This document shows, piece after piece, positions 1-6,260 of a stretch of 20,911 nt of DNA (the first letter of the stretch is position 1; each line of letters begins with the position of its first letter). The stretch spans positions 1-20,911 of the forward strand of contig DBVY01000009.1 in assembly GCA_002308575.1 (NCBI GenBank). The letters are read 5' to 3'. The position numbers and the translations under genes are program-made. The notes beneath the pieces were generated by a model, which searched no databases, was not told the origin of the DNA, and saw only the letters and a list, made by a program, of their open reading frames with translations. The DNA comes from Christensenella sp. UBA1252. Its GTDB lineage: Bacteria; Bacillota; Clostridia; Christensenellales; CAG-1252.

Positions 1-1019
1 TTCGTGATCGTGCCGGTCTTGTCAAACAAAAAGATATCCGCCTCGGCGAGGCGTTCCAACGCACCCCCGCCTTTGATCAAAACGCCGCGCTTGGAAGCGC
101 CGCCGATCCCGCCGAAAAACGAGAGCGGAACCGAGATCACAAGCGCGCAGGGGCAGGACACGACGAGGAAGGTCAGAGCGCGATGGATCCAATCGCCCCA
201 ATGCCCGAGAAAGATCGGCGGGATCACGCCGAGCAGGAGCGCGGTTCCGACGACGATCGGCGTATAATAGCGCGCGAATTTCGTGATGAAATTCTCCGTT
301 TTCGCCTTGCGCGTCGCCGCGTTTTCCACGAGATCGAGGATCTTGGCGACCGTAGACTCTTTATAGGTTTTCGCCGCGCGGATCTTGATCTCTCCTTCGA
401 GATTGATCGCGCCGCTCAGCGCTTCATCCCCCGCCGCAAACGCGCAGGGCAACGATTCGCCCGTCAACGATGAAACGTCAAAGGATCCCTGCCCTTCCTG
501 CACGACGCCGTCCACGGGAACGCGTTCGCCCGCTCGCAGGATCACGATCTCGCCGAGCGCGACTTCTTCGGGCGCAACGATAATTTCTTCGCCTCCGCGG
601 AACACGCGCGCCGTTTCCGGGCGAATGTCCATTAAAGCGGCGATCGAGCGGCGGGATTTTCCGACGGCATAACGCTGAAACAGTTCTCCGATCTGATAAA
701 AGAGCATAACGCCGCAAGCTTCGGGCAGATCGAGAAGGGCGATCGCGCCGAAAGTGGCGACGACCATCAAAAAATTTTCATCCAAAAGCCTTCCGCGCAC
801 CAATCCGCGCGCCGCTTTATAGATCACGTCGTATCCGACGATCGCATAGGCGGCGAGGAAAGGCAGTATATATAAATAAAAACGATAATCGCCGAAATAC
901 CACCTCGCCCCGCTCTCTCGGAAAGTTTTGAGGGGCGTAAGGTAAAAGGCGATCATCGCAACGAGAAAAATCGCAAGCGCCGCAAGGATGCGGATCAGCG
1001 CTTTCCTTTCTCGCTTCAT
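1..1019 (-). CDS. cadA: P1B-type heavy-metal ATPase, Zn/Cd/Pb type (3' end cut by window edge)
   Basis: This is a cation-pumping P1B ATPase that exports soft divalent metals (Zn, Cd, Pb class) across the plasma membrane using ATP. I translated the minus strand from the ATG at 1019; 339 residues lie in the window and the rest runs off the left edge. Visible in order: hydrophobic N-terminal segments, a TGES actuator motif near residues 186-189, the metal-path motif SCPCALVIS with CPC at 289-291, and the phosphorylation motif DKTGT at 333-337 just before the edge. CPC with this layout is the class of CadA/ZntA; a Cu pump cannot be wholly excluded because the last transmembrane helices are missing. 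The N-terminal HMA domain usual in CadA is absent; the neighbouring 75-residue gene supplies one. The start lies 4 nt after that gene's stop, with a GAGGTG ribosome site inside the upstream gene's last codons. Confidence 0.93.
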   Translation of the reverse strand, partial: MKRERKALIRILAALAIFLVAMIAFYLTPLKTFRESGARWYFGDYRFYLYILPFLAAYAIVGYDVIYKAARGLVRGRLLDENFLMVVATFGAIALLDLPEACGVMLFYQIGELFQRYAVGKSRRSIAALMDIRPETARVFRGGEEIIVAPEEVALGEIVILRAGERVPVDGVVQEGQGSFDVSSLTGESLPCAFAAGDEALSGAINLEGEIKIRAAKTYKESTVAKILDLVENAATRKAKTENFITKFARYYTPIVVGTALLLGVIPPIFLGHWGDWIHRALTFLVVSCPCALVISVPLSFFGGIGGASKRGVLIKGGGALERLAEADIFLFDKTGTIT

Positions 1020-1023
1020 AGGA

Positions 1024-1251
1024 TCAAAACACCTCGATCATATCGCAATCGGGTTCGACGCGGCGCACGAGTTTTTCAACCTTTTTGACGACCTCTCGGG
1101 CGTCCGCGCTATCCTCGATTTCGAGAAACAGTTTTTGCGAGATGAAATTTACGGTGGCGCCCGAAACGCCTTTCGCTTTCCGAACGTCGCGTTCGATCTC
1201 GGCGGCGCAGTTCGCGCAACATAAATCGGTGAGTTTATACGTCTTTTTCAT
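1024..1251 (-). CDS. free-standing HMA (heavy-metal-associated) domain protein
   Basis: A 75-residue protein consisting of a single ferredoxin-like HMA domain. The metal-binding loop is CCANCAAEIE near residues 11-20, giving a CxxC pair plus an extra preceding Cys. The rest (VSGATVNF, a later hydrophobic strand) fits the beta-alpha-beta-beta-alpha-beta pattern. It probably binds the metal in the cytosol and hands it to, or regulates, the ATPase encoded 4 nt downstream. That ATPase lacks its own N-terminal HMA domain, so the two look like a CadA split into two genes. A strong AGGAGG site sits 5-10 nt before the ATG, and the gene begins 9 nt after the repressor's stop. The domain is clear; its partner is inferred from the operon. 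Confidence 0.9.
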   Translation of the reverse strand: MKKTYKLTDLCCANCAAEIERDVRKAKGVSGATVNFISQKLFLEIEDSADAREVVKKVEKLVRRVEPDCDMIEVF

Positions 1252-1260
1252 ATGAGCCTC

Positions 1261-1632
1261 CTATCTGTCCTCGGCAAGATGCTCGAGAGCCATTTTGTAA
1301 ATACGGGAAATATGATCGTCGTCCAAAGAATAATAGACTTCCTTTCCCTGTTTGCGATTCTTCACAACTTTGGTTTGGCGAAGGATGCGCAACTGATGCG
1401 AAACGGCGGATTTGGTCATTCCGAGTAAACTCGCGATATCGCACACGCAAAGCTCCGCCTCGAACAAGGCGGACAAAATGCGCGTCCTCGTGCTGTCGCC
1501 GAACACTTTGAAGAGCTCGGCTACGTCCGCGAGCGTATCCTCGTCCGGCAAAGCGGCGCGCACCGAAGCCACGACGCTCTCATGAACGACGTCCGATTCG
1601 CAAACTTCCGCATTCTTTTCAATCTCTTTCAT
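1261..1632 (-). CDS. ArsR/SmtB-family metal-sensing repressor (CadC/SmtB-like)
   Basis: A 123-residue winged-helix repressor of the ArsR/SmtB family, first gene of the metal operon. It should release DNA when metal binds. The sequence shows both classical sites. The alpha3N site has ELCVCD (Cys62, Cys64) with a possible N-terminal ligand at Cys11, as in CadC. The alpha5 site is D-x-H-x10-H-x2-E (Asp105, His107, His118, Glu121), the SmtB pattern. The recognition helix is around SAVSHQLRILR (75-85), and the wing is near KQGKEVYYSL. GGAGG lies 6 nt before the ATG. The promoter just upstream carries an inverted repeat over the expected transcription start, so autoregulation is likely. Zn and Cd/Pb are the expected inducers from family knowledge; the actual metal is not visible in sequence. 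Confidence 0.93.
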   Translation of the reverse strand: MKEIEKNAEVCESDVVHESVVASVRAALPDEDTLADVAELFKVFGDSTRTRILSALFEAELCVCDIASLLGMTKSAVSHQLRILRQTKVVKNRKQGKEVYYSLDDDHISRIYKMALEHLAEDR

Positions 1633-1642
1633 AGTTCCTCCA

Positions 1643-1670
1643 CGGTTGAACGGTTGAATATCTGTTCAAC
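1643..1670 (-). promoter_or_regulatory. putative ArsR-family operator
   Basis: A perfect inverted repeat GTTGAA-N6-TTCAAC lies at 1653-1670, directly at and after the predicted transcription start. A third half-site gives the direct repeat CGGTTGAA at 1643-1650 and 1651-1658. This AT-rich TTGAA/TTCAA dyad resembles known SmtB/CadC/CzrA operators, and the position fits repression of the promoter. Binding itself is inferred. Confidence 0.65.
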
Positions 1671-1677
1671 TGTTTGT

Positions 1678-1706
1678 ATTGTAAACCCATCTCGGAGATC
1701 TGTCAA
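1678..1706 (-). promoter_or_regulatory. sigma-A type promoter of the metal-resistance operon
   Basis: Read on the minus strand, -35 is TTGACA (1701-1706), the spacer is exactly 17 bp, and -10 is TACAAT (1678-1683). The predicted start of transcription is near 1671, about 40 bp before the repressor's ATG. Confidence 0.8.
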
Positions 1707-1736
1707 GACAAAACGCGAAATTTTTTCGAAACGCTT

Positions 1737-1762
1737 AAAAAAAAATCGGGTAAACCCGATTT
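1737..1762 (-). terminator. rho-independent terminator of sleB-ypeB
   Basis: Perfect 8-bp stem AAATCGGG/CCCGATTT (1743-1750 with 1755-1762) with loop TAAA. On the minus strand it is followed by a run of nine T (A run 1737-1745 on the plus strand, partly inside the stem). It lies about 35 bp past the ypeB stop. Confidence 0.8.
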
Positions 1763-1795
1763 CTTCTTTTACTTTCTTATATTTTATTTTCCTTA

Positions 1796-3175
1796 TTACT
1801 GCAAGAGCAATCCTCTTTCTCCGTCGAGAACGCGCATGATTTTGAGTTCGTCGCCCGATTCCGCGCCGACGTACACGAAGTATTTTTCTTCTCCCTTTGT
1901 TCCGTAGATCTCGTAGACAAGCGTTTCACCGCCCCCTTTCGTCGGCACGACGGCAAGACGGACGCTTTCGACCGAAAGATCTTCGTTGACGGAAAGCGTG
2001 GCTTCGGAAGGCGGCATCACGCTCCCGAAAACGGGGCGCTCGGTATGGTTGAAAATATAATTCAGGCTCTCCATTCCGCAGATCTCGCCCGTTTCGCCGT
2101 TTACCTTTATTTTTACCAAATCGGGATAAATGATCGCGCCGTTTTCGAAGTAGGCAAGGTTAACGTAATACACGTTATCGTAAAGGCTCGCCCATACCGC
2201 TTTCATCGAAGAAAGCCCGATCTTTTCGGCGTAGGTTTCCGCCGCTCGTTCCGCTTCTTTCGCCGTCAGAGAAAGCGCGCCGGCGCTTGCCTCCGCAAAG
2301 GAGATCGAAACGGGAAAAGCTCCTTTTTTCGCAAGTGTAACGTAACACTTTCCGCGCGAAGTTTCGAGCTCGAAATCAAAGGTTTCGAAAACGTTTTTAT
2401 TCCCATCTTTCACTGATATTTCGGAGATTTTTACGTCATCCAAAAGATCGGAAACGCGACGCAACGCCTCTTCTTCGTTCACCTCTTTCCCCAAAAGCCC
2501 TTTCGCCGTCCTTTCGGTCATCGAATCGCTGAACGGTCCGTCGTAGATCATCGAAGGATAATCGATCTTTTCATTCTCGAACGAGCGAACCGTTTCCGAG
2601 AATTTCGGATCCCCGCTTTCGATCGTCCGCAAAAAGGAAAACCCGTCCTTTTCCACTTCCCCCGAAACCTTTTGAAGTTCCGTCTTGACCGCGCGGACGA
2701 CGGCGCCGATCTCTCCGATCGTTTCGCGATCCTTTTCGGTCAGATCGCCACCCTTGTTGAGCTTATCGTCGAGATACTTTGCGAAATCTCCCGTCTGATT
2801 GATAAACTTCAAAATGTCGGAATTATCCGCACTTTCCTCTGTTAAATTCGCCAGATTTTCCGCGGCTGCCGTCGCATAAGCGGTCATATCGGACAAGTAT
2901 TCCTGCCGTAACGATTTGGACCGCGCGACCGCGAGTTTGGAAACCGCCGTTTCGAGCGCGTCCGTATTGTAAACAAGCGAATAATAACTCTTCCGATAGA
3001 CGTTTTCCATCGTCGTTCTGTATCGCGCGTTCTCCGCCTGCGCTTTGGATCTCGACCAAACGAAAAGCGAAGCGAACAGGACGGCTGCCGCCGTCAAAAG
3101 GACGATGACTGCGATCGCGACGATATCGCGCGGTTTCAACGTACGGTTTCTTTTTTGTATCGTTCTGTCTGACAT
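1796..3175 (-). CDS. ypeB: germination protein YpeB (PepSY-domain partner of SleB)
   Basis: A 459-residue protein of the usual YpeB length. A short basic N-terminus is followed by one transmembrane segment near residues 19-40, then a helical region, and a C-terminal part with PepSY-like repeats (for example around VNEEEALRRVSDLL and the later KEAERAAETYAEKIG). In Bacillus and Clostridium, YpeB and the cortex-lytic enzyme SleB need each other for stability and placement in the spore. Here it lies directly downstream of sleB, 11 nt after its stop, so the two are one operon. I chose the ATG at 3175 because GGAGG sits just upstream of it; a TTG five codons earlier would swallow that ribosome site and overlap the sleB stop. 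Identification rests on overall similarity and on the pairing with sleB. Confidence 0.9.
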   Translation of the reverse strand: MSDRTIQKRNRTLKPRDIVAIAVIVLLTAAAVLFASLFVWSRSKAQAENARYRTTMENVYRKSYYSLVYNTDALETAVSKLAVARSKSLRQEYLSDMTAYATAAAENLANLTEESADNSDILKFINQTGDFAKYLDDKLNKGGDLTEKDRETIGEIGAVVRAVKTELQKVSGEVEKDGFSFLRTIESGDPKFSETVRSFENEKIDYPSMIYDGPFSDSMTERTAKGLLGKEVNEEEALRRVSDLLDDVKISEISVKDGNKNVFETFDFELETSRGKCYVTLAKKGAFPVSISFAEASAGALSLTAKEAERAAETYAEKIGLSSMKAVWASLYDNVYYVNLAYFENGAIIYPDLVKIKVNGETGEICGMESLNYIFNHTERPVFGSVMPPSEATLSVNEDLSVESVRLAVVPTKGGGETLVYEIYGTKGEEKYFVYVGAESGDELKIMRVLDGERGLLLQ

Positions 3176-3186
3176 ATTCCCTCCTT

Positions 3187-3867
3187 TCAAAGCGCGAAAT
3201 TGTGTTTACCGATCGAAAGCATCACAGGGCGCGACCAGATCCAACTGCTCGTGGCAGTCGCCGGGTTGTAATAGTACAAGCAACCGTTCGTCGGATCCCA
3301 TCCGTTTAAAGCGTCCTGAGCCGCTTTTTTCGCATTCGCGTCCGGCGTCAGATTGATCTGTCCGTCCGCCACGCAGGTAAAGGCGTAGGGTTGATAGATC
3401 ACGCCCGAAATGCTGTTCGGAAACTTAGACGATCGAACGCGGTTCAAGATCACTGCGCCGACCGCGACCTGCCCCGTGTACGGTTCGCCGCGCGCTTCGG
3501 CGTAAATACATTTTGCGAGCAGATAGGAATCCGAAGACGAATAGGACCCCCCTGCGCTCGAAGACGACGAAGATGATAGGCTGATCCCCATTGCCGCGGC
3601 GGTCTTTTGCCCGACGACGCCGTCCTGCGTTAAGCCGTTTACGCGCTGAAAATACTTAACGGCGGCAACGGTCTTCGGTCCGAAGATCCCATCGACCGCG
3701 CCCGTATAGTACCCCCAATTTTTGAGTTTCGTCTGCACGGTTTTCACAAGGGTACCGGACGAACCGCTTTTCAAAACCTCCGCTTCCGCGTTTTTATCCG
3801 CGATAAAGGGAATGCAAACGAGCGCGAAAACGCTGATACAAAGAAAAATGATCGCGATCTTTTTCAT
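3187..3867 (-). CDS. sleB: spore cortex-lytic enzyme SleB
   Basis: A 226-residue secreted peptidoglycan hydrolase, a lytic transglycosylase acting on muramic-lactam-containing spore cortex at germination. Domains in order: signal peptide (residues about 1-29), a peptidoglycan-binding domain with the typical GYYTGAVDGIFGPKT (near 52-66) and YFQRVNGL, a short Ser-rich linker (near 97-112), and a C-terminal hydrolase_2 domain starting at YLLAKCIYAEARGEPYTGQ. The Glu in AEARGEP is the expected catalytic acid. It ends with the family's WIWSRPVMLSIGKHNF-like block. The start at 3867 has an AGAGG site. A sigma-G type promoter lies upstream, and ypeB follows in the same transcript. The arrangement matches the conserved sleB-ypeB pair. 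Confidence 0.95.
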   Translation of the reverse strand: MKKIAIIFLCISVFALVCIPFIADKNAEAEVLKSGSSGTLVKTVQTKLKNWGYYTGAVDGIFGPKTVAAVKYFQRVNGLTQDGVVGQKTAAAMGISLSSSSSSSAGGSYSSSDSYLLAKCIYAEARGEPYTGQVAVGAVILNRVRSSKFPNSISGVIYQPYAFTCVADGQINLTPDANAKKAAQDALNGWDPTNGCLYYYNPATATSSWIWSRPVMLSIGKHNFAL

Positions 3868-3892
3868 AAAAACCTCTTTTCGAATTTGCCGT

Positions 3893-3921
3893 TAGTATGG
3901 AAAAGATTTTTCGATTTATCC
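3893..3921 (-). promoter_or_regulatory. putative sigma-G (forespore) promoter of sleB-ypeB
   Basis: On the minus strand the -10 is CATACTA (3893-3899), a full match to the sigma-G consensus CATnMTA. A 17-bp spacer and GGATA (3917-3921) follow upstream, 4 of 5 matching the -35 GHATR. The predicted start is about 20 bp before the sleB ATG. Known SleB genes are sigma-G dependent, which agrees. Confidence 0.65.
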
Positions 3922-3957
3922 CGTTTAAAAGAAAAAATCGCGGCGCATACTTTCAAT

Positions 3958-4491
3958 ATGAAACGCTACATATTGATTTTTATTTGCTTGATTCTTTTCG
4001 CCGCAATCGGCACCCTGCTTTTGACGTCTTGCTCGGAAAATTCCGCTAAAAAAGAAGATTATATTCGGATCCACGTGCGCGCGAATTCGAATTCCGAAGC
4101 CGACCAAACGGTCAAACTCGCCGTCCGCGACGGGATCATTCAGTATCTCGCGCCGCTCTCCGTATCCGTAAAAAACAAAGAGGAAATGTGGGCGCTTATG
4201 CAGAAAAAAAGAAACGAGATCAAAAAGATCGCGGACGACACCTTATTGAGTTGCGGCTATTCCTATACCGCAAACGTCAAACTGACGAAAGAAAACTTCC
4301 CGACGAGAACGTACGGCGATTTGACGCTCGAAAGCGGCGTTTACGACGCCGTCATCGTCGAACTCGGAAGCGGCGAAGGCAACAATTGGTGGTGCGTGGC
4401 ATTTCCGCCCCTATGCTTTGTAGCGGCGAAAGAAACGGGAAAAGAGGAGATTCGCTACCGCAGTTGGATCGCAGAATTATTCCATAAATAG
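3958..4491 (+). CDS. spoIIR: stage II sporulation protein R (SpoIIR)
   Basis: A 177-residue exported signalling protein. SpoIIR is made in the forespore and triggers SpoIIGA to process pro-sigma-E in the mother cell. Signature blocks are clear: YIRIHVRANSNSEADQ after the leader, and FPTRTYGDLTLESGVYDAV followed by GEGNNWWCVAFPPLCF in the C-terminal half. The N-terminus is a hydrophobic leader ending in LLLTSC, a good lipobox, so the mature protein may be a lipoprotein. I chose the ATG at 3958 because it starts at a basic residue and the leader; an upstream TTG at 3886 would add 24 hydrophilic residues. No Shine-Dalgarno sequence is visible before 3958. A CATACTT block 6 nt upstream and GTTTA 18 nt before that vaguely resemble a forespore promoter, but the spacing to the ATG is too short to be sure. 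Divergent from sleB. Confidence 0.93.
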   Translation: MKRYILIFICLILFAAIGTLLLTSCSENSAKKEDYIRIHVRANSNSEADQTVKLAVRDGIIQYLAPLSVSVKNKEEMWALMQKKRNEIKKIADDTLLSCGYSYTANVKLTKENFPTRTYGDLTLESGVYDAVIVELGSGEGNNWWCVAFPPLCFVAAKETGKEEIRYRSWIAELFHK

Positions 4492-4536
4492 AATATTCTA
4501 TTTGTCACCTTCTCATAGAATTCCCCGATAAACGAA

Positions 4537-4573
4537 AAGGAACGTTTTCGATACGAAAACGCTCCTTATTTTT
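4537..4573 (+). terminator. rho-independent terminator after spoIIR
   Basis: Stem of 13 pairs with one mismatch (4537-4550 with 4554-4567, core CGTTTTCG/CGAAAACG, loop ATA), followed by TTATTTTT. It lies about 45 bp past the spoIIR stop. The symmetric stem could also serve the convergent minus-strand gene ending at 4605, though its T-run in that direction is only four bases. Confidence 0.8.
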
Positions 4574-4604
4574 CTTGATTTATACGGAAAAATGGGGTTT
4601 TTTA

Positions 4605-6074
4605 TCATTTCCCGCGAAACAAAAGGACTTTCTTCGCCTCTTCAAGCGGCGACGCCAAGAAAGGATTCGTCTTTAAAAGAAGGCTCGGAGCGCATTGCAT
4701 CGCTTTCGCGATCGACCAAATATCTTCTCCAACATTCGCGAAATATACGGTTACGCCCGCTTCCGATTCTTCCCGCGCATCTCCTTCCGTAATATCCGAA
4801 AGAAACGAGATATTTTCTTTTCCGAAAATCGAGATCGAAACGCTTGCTTCCGCGTTTACTCTTACCCCGCCCGCCGCGATCGCGTGGGATACGGACAAAA
4901 TTCGAACGAATGCTTCCGCCGACATTCCGTTCTCGGCGCCGATAAAGGGCAATTCAAAGGAAAAAGGAAGTTCGCGTTCCGCGGATGCGTAACCTTCTTC
5001 CGTTTCGTAAACCGCCGTAAAGGACGCAACGCCTTCGACTTTGACGCCGTTTTCCGACGTCGCCACGTTCGCAACCGCGACGCCGCCCGGGCGAACGCTC
5101 AAAATGTGCCGCACGTTTTCCGCCTCGATCGCGCCCGAAAACGGAGCGATAAAGAACTTTTGTGCGAGGAAGGGCTCGGTTCCCACTTCCGTCCGCGTTT
5201 CGGTCGTTTCGCTTTCCGAAGAAAAGACGTCCGTCAAAACCGTAACTTCTCCGTCCGCAAATTCCGATACTGCAAGCGAAAGAACGATCTCGATCCCGAT
5301 CGTTGCGTTTTCGTCATCTCCGGACAAAACGACGCGAGCGTTCATTACGGAAAGATCGAAGCACGCCTTGTCTGCGGAAATCGCTTCCTCTCTTTCGAAC
5401 GGGAAAGAAAACGAGCGCTCTTCGGCGTCGCCGTCCTCGGTCACGTACACGACGTTCGCTTTCGCTTCGCCCGAGATTTGAGCGGTTCCGCCCGTAATTT
5501 CAGCATTTTTGACCGCCGCCGTCGCGTCGAACAGGACGATCTTTTTGACGTTCGTTCCCGCTTCTTCCTCTTTTTCGAGTTCGATCGAAGCGACCCTCTT
5601 CGTTTCAAGTCGCTGCGTCGGCTTCGTTTCTTCTTTCACTTCTCCGCCTTTGACTGCGGCGACCGCTCTTTCTTCCTTTTCGCCGAACGATCGAAGATAG
5701 GCGCAAACGACGGACGACAAAATCAGTCCGTCACCTTCTACGCCGCTCGACGCCTCGATCACGGAAAGATCGAGTTCACAGCGGTCGTTCGCGCGGATCT
5801 CCTCGCCCATCAGATCATACTCGAAATCCTTAAAATAGTCCAGCCCGCAAAGTTTCTCCTGCCCGTCGAGATACAAAAGCCTGTAATTGACCTTTCCGCT
5901 GATCTTGGCCTCCCCCGGGAGCAATTCCACGCCCGTGACTTTGGCTTCCGCCTCGACCGAAAGCGCCTTCGAAACGCCACCGCGCTCCGACGCGTCCACG
6001 CGCGTTTGCACCGCGAATTGATCCTCATAAACCTTGCTTACGCCGAACGATACGTCTTTATATTCGATTTCCAT
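4605..6074 (-). CDS. SipL-like spore envelope protein: SPOCS (DUF3794) domains plus C-terminal LysM
   Basis: A 489-residue acidic protein with no signal peptide. It contains three SPOCS/DUF3794-like units, roughly residues 20-130, 165-275 and 290-415. Each has the recurring pattern of a G-V/I-x-V-x-G strand, a xVxY strand and an acidic loop leading to a hydrophobic PF. It ends with a LysM domain (about 440-487) containing VYFANVGEDIWSIAKAM and LLLKTNP. This architecture matches SipL of Clostridioides difficile, which binds SpoIVA through its LysM domain and tethers the spore coat. The neighbours sleB, ypeB and spoIIR support a spore role. A strong GGGAGGGG site precedes the ATG. Other DUF3794 proteins exist, so the exact orthology is an inference. 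Confidence 0.82.
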   Translation of the reverse strand: MEIEYKDVSFGVSKVYEDQFAVQTRVDASERGGVSKALSVEAEAKVTGVELLPGEAKISGKVNYRLLYLDGQEKLCGLDYFKDFEYDLMGEEIRANDRCELDLSVIEASSGVEGDGLILSSVVCAYLRSFGEKEERAVAAVKGGEVKEETKPTQRLETKRVASIELEKEEEAGTNVKKIVLFDATAAVKNAEITGGTAQISGEAKANVVYVTEDGDAEERSFSFPFEREEAISADKACFDLSVMNARVVLSGDDENATIGIEIVLSLAVSEFADGEVTVLTDVFSSESETTETRTEVGTEPFLAQKFFIAPFSGAIEAENVRHILSVRPGGVAVANVATSENGVKVEGVASFTAVYETEEGYASAERELPFSFELPFIGAENGMSAEAFVRILSVSHAIAAGGVRVNAEASVSISIFGKENISFLSDITEGDAREESEAGVTVYFANVGEDIWSIAKAMQCAPSLLLKTNPFLASPLEEAKKVLLFRGK

Positions 6075-6200
6075 AATTCCCCTCCCGAAGTTTTATGCTA
6101 AATGATACGCGCGGCTTTTCGAAAATAGAACAAGCCCCTCCTTCTTTTTGCGCCTCCTAAAAACAAACCGAAGCCTTCCGCGCCGCGTTTGCGAATTATA

Positions 6201-6229
6201 TTGACTTCGCACGCGTAATTATATATAAT
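6201..6229 (+). promoter_or_regulatory. sigma-A type promoter of the lipoprotein/thyA gene set
   Basis: -35 TTGACT (6201-6206), spacer of 17 bp, -10 TATAAT (6224-6229), in an AT-rich stretch. The predicted start near 6236 leaves a 25-nt leader with only a weak ribosome site (CGGAA). Confidence 0.75.
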
Positions 6230-6260
6230 TATTTCAATAATATATTTCGGAATCCTGCCT

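Noticed and set aside
3176..3190. TTG start for ypeB five codons upstream
   Set aside because: It would place the strong GGAGG site inside the coding region and overlap the sleB stop; the ATG at 3175 is properly spaced from that site.
4695..6101. Long open frame on the plus strand opposite the SipL-like gene
   Set aside because: Its product is rich in Arg, Phe and His with no domain pattern, as expected from the antisense of a GC-biased gene; the minus-strand product has clear SPOCS and LysM domains and a strong ribosome site.
6075..6130. Sigma-E promoter upstream of the SipL-like gene
   Set aside because: A CATAAAAC block is present on the minus strand, but no acceptable -35 lies at the right distance and the last -10 base does not match.
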